IMG/VR virus record: IMGVR_UViG_3300020202_000196
Location: 1 to 26,891 of that record
From: a virus
Length of the DNA stretch: 26,891 bases
Strand: one strand, 5' to 3'
Made by a program: the position numbers and the translations under genes. The first letter of the stretch is position 1. Every line of letters starts with the position of its first letter. Below the pieces are notes generated by a model, which was given only the letters and a program-made list of their open reading frames with translations, was not told the origin of the DNA and ran no database searches. Below are positions 7,285-13,295 of this stretch, piece after piece.

Positions 7285-7530
7285 ATGGGTAAGTTGAATT
7301 TCGACGCTGAGGTTGACCTGGCTCAGTTCTGCTTAGATATAGAGCGCGTTAGTGAGCTAACACCCAAAGAAATTGCTGAGTTATTAAAAATTAGTCTTAA
7401 GTCTTACTACACTTGGCGCAAAGGCTTAAGAGAACCAGACGCACAGGCAGCCATAAAACTAGTTCGTTTTGCTCGATACCTTGAGGCTGAAAAAGGAGTC
7501 AAACTTCCCTTTCCACTCAAGGACTACTAA
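7285..7530 (+). CDS. Small helix-turn-helix regulator, candidate repressor
   Basis: 81 residues. The middle (LTPKEIAELLKISLKSYYTW, about 25-44) is a Cro/CI-type helix-turn-helix in which the recognition helix ends in SYYTWRKG, as in many phage repressors. There is no dimerisation or protease domain, so this is DNA binding only. No ribosome site precedes the ATG. The TATAGT box at 7267-7272 would give an almost leaderless message, as known for lambda cI from its maintenance promoter. It resembles the regulator at 10412 in the HTH and in the shared ending EK-x4-(L/I)P-x-P. Lying beside inverted repeats, it may repress itself or the genes nearby. Confidence 0.7.
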   Translation: MGKLNFDAEVDLAQFCLDIERVSELTPKEIAELLKISLKSYYTWRKGLREPDAQAAIKLVRFARYLEAEKGVKLPFPLKDY

Positions 7531-7677
7531 GAACGGTCAGTTTATATTCCACAACATGAGAAATTCAAACAACCAAAGCTAGTTTTTGTTGCAATTAATT
7601 CTAATACTAGTTTTTCTACAACCCGAGAAAATGTATTTGTTATAGTACAACACGGTTTAATAAATTATTGCTGTTTT

Positions 7678-7911
7678 TTATTTTTGCTCGGGTATTCCTA
7701 GTCGTCTTCTAATAGCGTTAGCTAGTTTTTTGATACCTATATAACCAAAATGGTGTATAAGGTATGGCATAGCCGCAATAGCTCCGAATATAGGAGCAAT
7801 AATAAGCATTGCTATAGACTCTCCTAAGCTAAAGCCTTTGTAGAGCATTAAGAAGCAAAGCAAGCCAATAAGGGAAGCAATAATAGCTACTACAGTTTGT
7901 TTACGGGACAT
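7678..7911 (-). CDS. Small two-helix membrane protein
   Basis: 77 residues. Two hydrophobic segments lie at about 7-24 (TVVAIIASLIGLLCFLML) and 31-50 (ESIAMLIIAPIFGAIAAMPY), followed by a basic tail (KKLANAIRRRLGIPEQK) that should stay in the cytoplasm. AGGAG lies 6 bases before the ATG. It starts 9 bases after the secreted-protein gene stops, so the two form an operon. Holins and superinfection-exclusion proteins have this size and shape. Pairing with a secreted protein in the accessory region argues for a lysogen-expressed envelope role rather than lysis, but the sequence does not decide. Confidence 0.65.
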   Translation of the reverse strand: MSRKQTVVAIIASLIGLLCFLMLYKGFSLGESIAMLIIAPIFGAIAAMPYLIHHFGYIGIKKLANAIRRRLGIPEQK

Positions 7912-7920
7912 GTCTTACTC

Positions 7921-8859
7921 CTAAAATATAACAACTATTAGTTCGTACTCAAAACAAGCTCCGGGTCGGTCTATTCGGCCTCCAAGTTCTATGGTGTGCG
8001 CTCCTGGTTCTAAAACAAATATAACAGTGTTTCCCGACACATTTTTTCTTAAGCCGTTTATGGCAGTGGTAACTTCTTGGGGTGGCAAAGACTGTAGCGG
8101 TTGTCCGTCAAAAAATATCGTAGGAGCAATAGAATAAGTTTCTACCACAGCATTGTTAGAAGTTACCGCTAGTGTTGCAAAGACAAGACACCTGCTAGGA
8201 CGGTCTACAGTAAAAGGCAAATGTGCTTCTGGTAGACGAAACAAACCTTGTTGGTTGTTTTCATTGGGTATCGTTAAAACACAAGAAGTGCCTGACGGGG
8301 TTAACCTAAATATTTGCACTGGAGAAGTATTCAGTGCATTAGGTAAGTCAAGTGTTAGCCTTACGAATTGTTTAGGTGTATTATAAGCTAAAGAATTACT
8401 TATTACTTCAAAAGTAAAGTTTCCTGCCCCAGTCACAAGCTGCGGTACAAGGTGTAACCTTAATGAGATAGTATCACCCGGGGCAAAAACTGCTGGTCGT
8501 CCTAGATAAGTAAGTGTAAATTCCAAAGCCCCATTTTGAGTCAATTGAAAATTTCTACTAGAGAAATTGCTAGAGTTTACTATTACTCTACTATCAATAC
8601 CCATCGCCTGTATAATACGTCCGTCTCCGATAACCCGAAAAGCATCCTTTTCTTGAATAAATGAGTTTGAGTTAGGGTTCGTATTAGTAAAACTTAGAGT
8701 AGTAGTAATTGGTAAAGCCGCCGCATTGTTAGGTATAGCCGAAGGCGATATTTCAGGAGTAAGTATTATCCTGTTGTCTATTATTTCTGGCGTATCCTTT
8801 TGGGCAAACGCGCTTACACACAAACACATTATAAATAAAAGACTTATTAAAATTCGCAT
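7921..8859 (-). CDS. Secreted beta-rich protein of unknown function
   Basis: 312 residues with a textbook signal peptide (MRIL, a hydrophobic run, then CVSAFAQ with cleavage expected near residue 19-20). The mature protein is rich in Thr, Asn, Ser and Val, with alternating hydrophobic patterns suggesting several beta-sandwich domains (SLRLHLVPQ, FVRLTLDLP, GNTVIFVLEPGAHTIELGG). Three cysteines in the second half (SCVLTI, RCLVF, ACFEY) could form disulphides. GGAG lies 9 bases before the ATG. The start is only 29 bases from a gene on the other strand, so their promoters must overlap. I do not recognise the family. With the membrane protein downstream it looks like host-envelope cargo carried by a temperate phage. 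Confidence 0.75.
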   Translation of the reverse strand: MRILISLLFIMCLCVSAFAQKDTPEIIDNRIILTPEISPSAIPNNAAALPITTTLSFTNTNPNSNSFIQEKDAFRVIGDGRIIQAMGIDSRVIVNSSNFSSRNFQLTQNGALEFTLTYLGRPAVFAPGDTISLRLHLVPQLVTGAGNFTFEVISNSLAYNTPKQFVRLTLDLPNALNTSPVQIFRLTPSGTSCVLTIPNENNQQGLFRLPEAHLPFTVDRPSRCLVFATLAVTSNNAVVETYSIAPTIFFDGQPLQSLPPQEVTTAINGLRKNVSGNTVIFVLEPGAHTIELGGRIDRPGACFEYELIVVIF

Positions 8860-8888
8860 AATTCACAACTCCATTAAATGAGGTATAT

Positions 8889-9089
8889 ATGAGCGATACA
8901 CCGCAAACACAAAAAGTCATACTGCCCAGCAACTTAGAATTTTTTATCCATGCACTTAACCACAATGCTAAAGCGGTTCAGGAAATGTTTAACGCATATA
9001 CGTTTCATTCCACCGAGCGACAATTAGAAGCAATTGCGCAGGCACTACAAAACATAAAAACCGACATTGACACCGCGTTAGGTGGGTAA
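8889..9089 (+). CDS. Small helical protein, unknown function
   Basis: 66 residues (MSDTPQTQKVILPSNLEFFI onwards), mostly amphipathic helix after residue 13, with a regular end (ERQLEAIAQALQNIKTDIDT) suggesting a helical bundle or coiled coil. GAGG lies 5 bases before the ATG. It is divergent from the secreted-protein gene and overlaps the last 12 bases of the leftward gene at 9078. No motif is recognised. Composition and ribosome site make it a likely real gene. Confidence 0.65.
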   Translation: MSDTPQTQKVILPSNLEFFIHALNHNAKAVQEMFNAYTFHSTERQLEAIAQALQNIKTDIDTALGG

Positions 9090-9275
9090 CTCTTCATAGA
9101 AAACTACTACTGCACAATGTCCTACTCCATTACTGGAATAGTCAGAAAATTGCACATATTTAATTTCCTTAATGTCTTTTGCTGTGGCTAACCATTCGTT
9201 CAGTAGTTTTTCAAGACTGTTTTTGTGTTTTTCTGGGTCACCTGTAACGTTACCTGCAATAACTTTAGCTCTCAT
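9078..9275 (-). CDS. Small protein, unknown function
   Basis: 65 residues, predicted alpha then beta: a helix around ENSLEKLLNEWLATAKD-like positions 18-35, then strands IKYVQFSDYS and HCAVVVFYEE. This resembles the compact small proteins of phage and plasmid accessory regions, but I cannot name a family. There is no clear ribosome site before the ATG. A short frame upstream on the same strand ends at about 9281 (KQVLLKYDITESE then stop), so it may once have been translated by coupling to a gene now degraded. It converges with and overlaps the gene at 8889-9089. Confidence 0.5.
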   Translation of the reverse strand: MRAKVIAGNVTGDPEKHKNSLEKLLNEWLATAKDIKEIKYVQFSDYSSNGVGHCAVVVFYEELPT

Positions 9276-9464
9276 AATTTATTCGCTTTCTGTTATGTCG
9301 TACTTGAGCAGTACTTGCTTACCGCCGCTACTGCTTCTTTTTCAAGAATGGGCGGGCAGAATACCCCCTATAACATGGGACGAATTTTTTAACGCAAAAA
9401 TAACATAAACCCGGAAAAACTCGTAAATTTCCGCGAATATTAACCATTTCTTAATAACTTTTAT

Positions 9465-9677
9465 ATGAAACGCAACCGCCGCCCTATCAACCGACGCTGG
9501 ATAAGCTGCAAGCGCAAGATACGCCACGACTCGCACGAGGAAGCGCGGGCGGTGCAAGTAAGCATTATAGCTAACAAAGGCGACAAGTTGCGGGTTTACA
9601 AATGCCGCTTCTGTCACGGCTACCATTTAGGACATAGAAATAAGCGCAAGTACAGATATGGTTATAAACGGTTTTAA
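9465..9677 (+). CDS. Small basic zinc-binding protein
   Basis: 70 residues, strongly basic (about a third Lys/Arg). The C-terminal half has the pattern YKCRFCHGYHLGH, a CxxC plus two His knuckle seen in many short phage proteins of the form 'Y-x-C-x-x-C-x-x-(W/Y)-H-L-(G/T)'. The N-terminal helix has the usual Arg-rich face. It is probably nucleic-acid binding. The ATG lacks a strong ribosome site. The 189 bases before it (9276-9464) hold no gene I can support, only AT-rich promoter-like sequence and a 6-bp hairpin, CGGAAA with TTTCCG. The tRNA-like gene begins one base after its stop, so they share a transcript. Confidence 0.7.
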   Translation: MKRNRRPINRRWISCKRKIRHDSHEEARAVQVSIIANKGDKLRVYKCRFCHGYHLGHRNKRKYRYGYKRF

Positions 9678-9678
9678 C

Positions 9679-9762
9679 GCAGGGACGAGCCTCGGTAGGC
9701 TGCGAAGTCTCATAAGCTTCGGTCTTTAATGACATTGTGGTGTTCAACTCCCACCCCTGCAA
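9679..9762 (+). tRNA. tRNA-like gene, anticodon CAT, initiator-like features
   Basis: An 84-base cloverleaf. Acceptor CGCAGGG pairs with CCCTGCA (six pairs plus a C1-A72 mismatch), and A73 is the discriminator. The D arm has GGTA in its loop. The anticodon stem GAAGT/GCTTC carries loop CTCATAA, so the anticodon is CAT. The variable arm is enlarged by a small GTC/GAC hairpin. The T loop GTTCAACTC matches the consensus, on stem GTGG-G/C-CCAC with one bulged T. The C1-A72 mismatch and CTCATAA loop are marks of bacterial initiator tRNA, but the three consecutive G-C pairs of the initiator anticodon stem are absent, and position 8 is not T. CCA is not encoded. It could be functional, divergent or degenerate. 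Confidence 0.6.
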
Positions 9763-9795
9763 TTTGAGCTAAGTGCATATTTTCAGCACTTATTA

Positions 9796-9820
9796 GGGTG
9801 GTAAGTCAGCCACCCACTTT
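9796..9820 (+). terminator. Possible terminator after the tRNA
   Basis: GGGTGG at 9796-9801 and CCACCC at 9810-9815 form a perfect 6-bp stem with an 8-base loop, followed by ACTTTTC. A second hairpin (AAGTGC 9771-9776 with GCACTT 9786-9791) lies between it and the tRNA. The short T run makes this a weak terminator or a processing structure. Confidence 0.35.
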
Positions 9821-9926
9821 TCAAGTTAAGTTTGTGTCGCCGCCCTTTTCTTGTTCTCCTTAATTGTCAAATAGCAAATTAGCAAGCAGGCCGCGACGCA
9901 GACCATTTTCTAAGGAGCAATAATAC

Positions 9927-10163
9927 ATGAGCAATATGTTACGCACGTATCAAAGGCAGTATTGCCGCAACAATGGCAAGGAATTCAAGCCAAAGCACCC
10001 CGGCAAGAAACGCTTCAAAGGCGGGAAAGCCTACCACCAGCAAGAGCTAATGCGAATGTTTAGAAACCCGCTAGACGCAAATAGCTTAATATCAAGTTTC
10101 TTGATAGTCGCAGGAATGCAGCAAATTAAGCAGCGTCAGGGGTTGCACAGGAAAGCGGCTTAA
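9927..10163 (+). CDS. Small basic protein, unknown function
   Basis: 78 residues, very basic in the first half (YQRQYCRNNGKEFKPKHPGK, KKRFKGGKAYHQQE), then a hydrophobic helix (LISSFLIVAGMQQIKQRQ). AAGGAG lies 9 bases before the ATG, a good site. No family is recognised. Composition suggests a nucleic-acid-binding peptide. It stands between two structured non-coding stretches, the tRNA with its hairpins and the 10164-10405 region. Confidence 0.6.
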   Translation: MSNMLRTYQRQYCRNNGKEFKPKHPGKKRFKGGKAYHQQELMRMFRNPLDANSLISSFLIVAGMQQIKQRQGLHRKAA

Positions 10164-10405
10164 CAGTATTCAACTTAAGGACGGTTGAGTGTGTCGCAGA
10201 CACTTATTAGCCCGTTTATGAGCGAGCCGGAGAAAGACCGGCGTGGTACGTGTTCGGTCGGCGAGTAGCTATTTACTGTTAGTTGGTACTTAGCTAGTGG
10301 GTTCGAAAGCCTACCACTTATCATTGTAGAAAGTAAAGGTGTTGCTTAGCAGATCGAAAAGGAGCAATATTTAGTTGTCAAACAGCGCAACCATAAGGTT
10401 TAGAG
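10164..10405 (+). ncRNA. Structured non-coding stretch, candidate small RNA or leader
   Basis: No gene is visible in these 242 bases, but several stems can be drawn: GTGTC 10191-10195 with GACAC 10199-10203, GCCGG 10226-10230 with CCGGC 10238-10242, a TAGCTA pair around 10265-10296, and AGTGG 10296-10300 with CCACT 10314-10318 enclosing GTTCGAA. It is more G+C-rich than the regions around it. At its end lies TTGTCAAACAGC (10375-10386), which repeats TTGTCAAATAGC at 9864-9875. It could be a free RNA, a riboregulator or the leader of the HTH gene at 10412. A full cloverleaf does not fit. Confidence 0.35.
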
Positions 10406-10411
10406 GTGAAT

Positions 10412-10729
10412 ATGGAAAAAGTAAAGACAAAAGAAAAAACGTTAGACTATACTCGCACAATGCCCCAGAAAAAAGCCGACACAATGCAAACCCTGCCTAG
10501 TGTTGACGTAGTTGAGCTTTGTAAGCGTATAGAAAAGCTTAAAGGCTATAACCAACGTCAAATGTCTGAACTTTTGGGAGTCCACTTAACAACCTATCAG
10601 GCGTGGCGATACCAAGAAGACCGTGAGAAAAGCGGTGAAGCTGTTGGTAGACTTTTCCTACTAAAAGAACAAGTAGAAAAAGAATTCGCCATTAACATAC
10701 CAATACCCGTTAAGCCGAAAAACGAATAA
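10412..10729 (+). CDS. Helix-turn-helix regulator, second of a related pair
   Basis: About 105 residues from ATG 10412; AGAGG lies 5 bases before it (a GTG two codons earlier is less well placed). After a basic, probably unfolded 30-residue head, the segment VVELCKRIEKLKGYNQRQMS followed by ELLGVHLTTYQAWRYQ is a Cro/CI-type helix-turn-helix with TTYQAW in the recognition helix. It shares with the regulator at 7285 the HTH layout and the ending EK-x4-IP-x-P. The pair could act like CI and Cro, but which is which cannot be read from sequence. A sigma70-like promoter lies just downstream, at 10793-10821, where this protein might bind. Confidence 0.7.
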   Translation: MEKVKTKEKTLDYTRTMPQKKADTMQTLPSVDVVELCKRIEKLKGYNQRQMSELLGVHLTTYQAWRYQEDREKSGEAVGRLFLLKEQVEKEFAINIPIPVKPKNE

Positions 10730-10792
10730 GAGAATACAGCGCATACAAGGCACTGTCAAGTATAAAATTTATTATTTTCCTGCATTTTTGAC

Positions 10793-10821
10793 TTGTTCGT
10801 ACCGCGTCAGCACTGTATAAT
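10793..10821 (+). promoter_or_regulatory. Sigma70-like promoter
   Basis: A perfect TATAAT at 10816-10821 lies 17 bp from TTGTTC at 10793-10798 (a half-match to TTGACA). CACTGT before the -10 box repeats at 10751-10756, also followed by TATAA. It should drive the GIY-YIG gene and possibly the whole rightward operon beyond it. Confidence 0.55.
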
Positions 10822-10867
10822 ACTATTCATTAGCAAGTAAACTTTAGTTTGTTTTCGTGAGGTAGTA

Positions 10868-11242
10868 ATGGGACAACGTGCAAAAATAGTTGGAATGATC
10901 AACGGCCAAAAGGTGGTAGTTAGGCATTACCTTAACCTTCAAAAGTTTCCTAATTTCCGCGCTTATTATATTTACGTTTTATTAGATCCTACTACAAACG
11001 AAGTTAGATACGTGGGTATAACAAGCTCTATAGCCGAGCGATACATAAAACATTTAGACGATCGTTTTAAGCCAACCCCAAAAGGGCAATGGACGAAAAG
11101 TTTATCCGAGCAAGGTCTTGTTCCTAATTTAGTTATTTTAGAAAAATTAGATACTTACAAGCGTTATGCTCAGCGTCGGGAAAAACAATTAATACAGGAG
11201 TACTTAGCTCAAGGGTGCAAACTCTTTAATATTGATCAGTAA
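10868..11242 (+). CDS. GIY-YIG nuclease-family protein
   Basis: 124 residues. The core has the family's two strands with the named motif as YIYVL (about 36-40) and RYVGIT (about 48-53), then the conserved Arg in SIAERYIKHL, and RREKQLIQEYLAQG, where the Glu is in the position of the metal-binding residue. GIY-YIG domains cut DNA; stand-alone phage members include homing endonucleases and repair-like nucleases. The N-terminal 33 residues (VGMINGQKVVVRHY) look like a small extra beta unit. GAGG lies 5 bases before the ATG. It is a single gene between a promoter and a 99-base gap. A structural or regulatory use without cutting cannot be excluded. Confidence 0.8.
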   Translation: MGQRAKIVGMINGQKVVVRHYLNLQKFPNFRAYYIYVLLDPTTNEVRYVGITSSIAERYIKHLDDRFKPTPKGQWTKSLSEQGLVPNLVILEKLDTYKRYAQRREKQLIQEYLAQGCKLFNIDQ

Positions 11243-11341
11243 CTTTCTCAAAACTTATTAACTAGTCTCAATTAATACAAAGTCCAAACTCTTACCCTAC
11301 CTACCACTAGGTCTAGGATAATTTCGTCTCAAGAGGTGCTT

Positions 11342-11635
11342 ATGTCAGATACAACCGTTCCTGAGTTTCCCGGTCGTGACCTTAAATGGGCGTTGCGTTT
11401 TAACGACGCACTTTACTTTGGTAGTCGCGAAGAAGTGAAAGCAGCGTGGCAGCAGTGCCGAGTTAACAACATACCAGCCGCTATGCTTAGCCATACAGCA
11501 AACATGTGGCAATTAACTGTGCCTGTTGGTCACGTTGAACGCATTGCCAAACTACCAGCCATAACTAAGGAAGAAGCCCAAGCGCAACTTATTGCTTCAA
11601 TGGCTGACACCGAACAAGAAATTGCGACTTACTAA
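11342..11635 (+). CDS. Early-operon protein, unknown function
   Basis: About 97 residues from ATG 11342, where AGAGG lies 5 bases upstream; a GTG two codons earlier is less likely. The protein is mixed alpha/beta (LKWALRFNDALYFGSREEVK, then VPVGHVERIAKLPAITKEEA) without a known motif. It is the first gene of the long, dense rightward operon. The 99 bases before it carry a short CTAGGTCTAGG repeat and GATAAT, a possible -10 element or operator. Confidence 0.65.
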   Translation: MSDTTVPEFPGRDLKWALRFNDALYFGSREEVKAAWQQCRVNNIPAAMLSHTANMWQLTVPVGHVERIAKLPAITKEEAQAQLIASMADTEQEIATY

Positions 11636-11645
11636 GGAGCGCGTT

Positions 11646-11828
11646 ATGTCACTCAAGCAACAAGCCGACAATTTCCTCCTAGTACGCCGAGCAATAGGCG
11701 CGATAGCTGACGAAGCACGCGCCGAACTTGGCGAACCCAAGCAAGAACCCGCTCCAGTCGTGCAATTCTGGGACTTAGACGAATGGGAGCAAGACGAGCA
11801 AGAGAAACAAGAAAGTGAGGCAGCATGA
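11646..11828 (+). CDS. Small acidic-tailed protein, unknown function
   Basis: 60 residues from ATG 11646, chosen because AAGGAG lies 7 bases upstream; the longer frame before it has no ribosome site. The first half is a helix with alternating charge (FLLVRRAIGAIADEARAELG). The tail is acidic (WDLDEWEQDEQEKQE). The stop overlaps the next start (ATGA), showing tight coupling. No family is recognised. Confidence 0.65.
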   Translation: MSLKQQADNFLLVRRAIGAIADEARAELGEPKQEPAPVVQFWDLDEWEQDEQEKQESEAA

Positions 11829-12001
11829 AGCTAAAAACTAGTACCGACAAACCAAGGCTTATCGAGTTGAAGTATGACAACGCTTGCCATTTCTGCGGCT
11901 ATGACCTTGAAAAAGGCGAGCAAGGCTACTGGTTGCCAGATATTAGAAGAGTTATCTGTGTGGACTGCAAGGAAGAAGAAGAGTTAATGGGGGTTGAGTA
12001 A
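11825..12001 (+). CDS. Small zinc-ribbon protein
   Basis: 58 residues, starting in an ATGA overlap with the gene before and ending in a TAATG overlap with the gene after. Two CxxC pairs (CHFC and CVDC, about 27 residues apart) around the pattern CGYDLEKGEQGYW define a compact treble-clef or zinc-ribbon fold of the type found in many short phage proteins. It probably binds zinc for stability or nucleic-acid contact. No enzymatic motif is present. Confidence 0.75.
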   Translation: MKLKTSTDKPRLIELKYDNACHFCGYDLEKGEQGYWLPDIRRVICVDCKEEEELMGVE

Positions 12002-12309
12002 TGGCATACACAACTAAGCAGGAAGAAATTAGAGCCGCCAACGCCGAATACACCACTTTTGCGCAACTAGACGCTATCGTTTGGCTTGAGGGTGTAGAAG
12101 CTACCTTGACCCAGCTAAACAAAGTTATTGGCAAGAAAGCCGACAGTTACCGCGACTTAGCAGGCGCTACGCTTGGCAAGCCAGCCGAGTATGAGAAGCA
12201 CGACCTAGAAGCAACTAGGTTGCGTGTGTTGCAAATGGGACTAACAACAGTTCTACAAATGTATATCGACGCTAAAGGAAACAGCGTTGAAGAAAGCGAA
12301 AAACAATAA
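12001..12309 (+). CDS. Helical early protein, unknown function
   Basis: 102 residues, almost entirely helical by pattern, with the segments FAQLDAIVWLEGVEATLTQL, YEKHDLEATRLRVLQMGLTT and VLQMYIDAKG. It is acidic and has no cysteines. It is coupled to both neighbours by TAATG overlaps. I do not recognise it. A small helical bundle acting as a protein-protein adaptor would fit its composition, without further support. Confidence 0.65.
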   Translation: MAYTTKQEEIRAANAEYTTFAQLDAIVWLEGVEATLTQLNKVIGKKADSYRDLAGATLGKPAEYEKHDLEATRLRVLQMGLTTVLQMYIDAKGNSVEESEKQ

Positions 12310-12503
12310 TGAATACTAAAAAGGTTGTTTATTTAATGGTACAGAAGGGCAAGCAGGTTACACAGCGCATAGCTGAGAGCTTTACCAGCCCAACTCTACC
12401 ACCACCACAAACACAAAGCGAGATAGATAAGCGCGACCGTAACCAGCCAGCAGAGCGCGAAATAACTCGCCGCTTAGAAAAAATGGGGTACGAAAATGTC
12501 TAA
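12309..12503 (+). CDS. Small basic protein, unknown function
   Basis: 64 residues: a basic helix (KKVVYLMVQKGKQVTQRIAE), a proline-rich linker (TSPTLPPPQTQ), then a second charged helix (AEREITRRLEKMGYENV). It starts inside a TAATG and overlaps the next start by 8 bases, so translation is coupled. No domain is recognised. Confidence 0.55.
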   Translation: MNTKKVVYLMVQKGKQVTQRIAESFTSPTLPPPQTQSEIDKRDRNQPAEREITRRLEKMGYENV

Positions 12504-12723
12504 CGTAAATAACGAATTAACCACACGAGAAAAACAAGTATTAACCGAACTCGCTAATGGGCTAACCAGCAAGAAGGCAGGCGAGAAACTAGGCATTAGC
12601 CATAAAACCGTCGAAGCCCACAAGGAAAACATTTACAAGAAAACACGGCTAAGGAATATCGCCCAACTAACCAAGCTTGCTATCAACTTGGGCTTAACAA
12701 CCACCGACATAGTTTTAGCATAG
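12496..12723 (+). CDS. Stand-alone LuxR/GerE-type HTH protein
   Basis: 75 residues that are nearly all one LuxR-type DNA-binding domain: LTTREKQVLTELANGLTSKK at about 9-28, then AGEKLGISHKTVEAHKENIY as the helix-turn-helix (about 29-48), then KKTRLRNIAQLTKLAI. Key family positions (T-x-R-E, V-L, the TVExH recognition helix, N-I) are all present. There is no receiver or ligand domain, so it should bind DNA constitutively, perhaps as a dimer. Host response regulators use the same fold to bind DNA, so competition for host sites is one possibility. It overlaps the previous gene by 8 bases, and 11 bases separate it from the next. Confidence 0.85.
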   Translation: MSNVNNELTTREKQVLTELANGLTSKKAGEKLGISHKTVEAHKENIYKKTRLRNIAQLTKLAINLGLTTTDIVLA

Positions 12724-12734
12724 GAGATACACCA

Positions 12735-13295
12735 ATGCGGCTAACCAAACTCGAAAAAGCAATTTCTCAGCTAATAGACGAAGGCTTAACAGGCAAAGAA
12801 ATAGCCGCACGGCTGAATATGGGTACAAGCGAGCTATGCGACGCTATGACAGCCTTAAACCGTAAGCACCAAGAGCAAGCCGCCATAGAAGCCCGCAAGA
12901 AAGACTTGGTCTTACAGAATAGCTTACTCGCTCCAGCAATAGACGGCTGCAAATGCCAAAACCTTGACAGAGAGTCACCTGCTTATTGGCTCTACACTGG
13001 ATATGAAACAAATATACTTGACGCGGCTAAACACCTGCTTGCACTCGGTATTAATGCACGAGTCAAGAAAAATGGTAACAACGGCATATTTTGGCTACTA
13101 GTACCAAGCTGGGTCACTGGCAAACTAGTACCTTATGCACAACCAACTTGGACAACAGAGGAGGAAACAGGAAATGTCAACTACAGCACTACAAACACAG
13201 CAAAACAACCAAATAGCACAACCAGAGAAGTTTTTAACACGAGTATCAACCGCGCTATGGAAAATGAAAGAGAAATTTACGCAAGCGTTGCCTAA
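12735..13295 (+). CDS. HTH-containing early protein overlapping recT
   Basis: Up to 186 residues with a good ribosome site (TAGGAG, 8 bases). Residues 1-45 hold a helix-turn-helix (LEKAISQLIDEGLTGKEIAA then RLNMGTSELCDAMTALN) reminiscent of small sigma- or LuxR-like HTHs. Residues ~70-135 form an alpha/beta unit (YETNILDAAKHLLALGINAR, GIFWLLVPSWVTG). The final ~40 residues are read from DNA that also encodes the start of RecT in another frame. They are Asn/Thr-rich (NYSTTNTAKQPNSTT), as expected of a tail shaped by overprinting. The 122-base overlap is unusually long; a frameshift that extended the gene is possible. The function is unknown. Confidence 0.65.
   Translation: MRLTKLEKAISQLIDEGLTGKEIAARLNMGTSELCDAMTALNRKHQEQAAIEARKKDLVLQNSLLAPAIDGCKCQNLDRESPAYWLYTGYETNILDAAKHLLALGINARVKKNGNNGIFWLLVPSWVTGKLVPYAQPTWTTEEETGNVNYSTTNTAKQPNSTTREVFNTSINRAMENEREIYASVA

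Noticed and set aside
7549-7632. Imperfect direct repeats (CTAGTTTTT at 7579 and 7607; C-Y-ACAAC at 7549 and 7616)
   Set aside because: Short, AT-rich and imperfect, so easily explained by composition. They could be regulator sites but nothing decides it.
9276-9370. Short frames on the minus strand (PILEKEAVAAVSK; GGKQVLLKYDITESE)
   Set aside because: They look protein-like but are in two frames with stops and no start; perhaps a decayed gene, too short to call.
10286-10320. tRNA T-arm-like element (GTGGGTTCGAAAGCCTACCAC)
   Set aside because: The base after the TTC loop cannot form the required G53-C61 pair, and no acceptor or anticodon stems fit around it.
10788-10821. TTGACT at 10788 as the -35 box for TATAAT at 10816
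   Set aside because: Spacing would be 22 bp; TTGTTC at 10793 gives the correct 17 bp.
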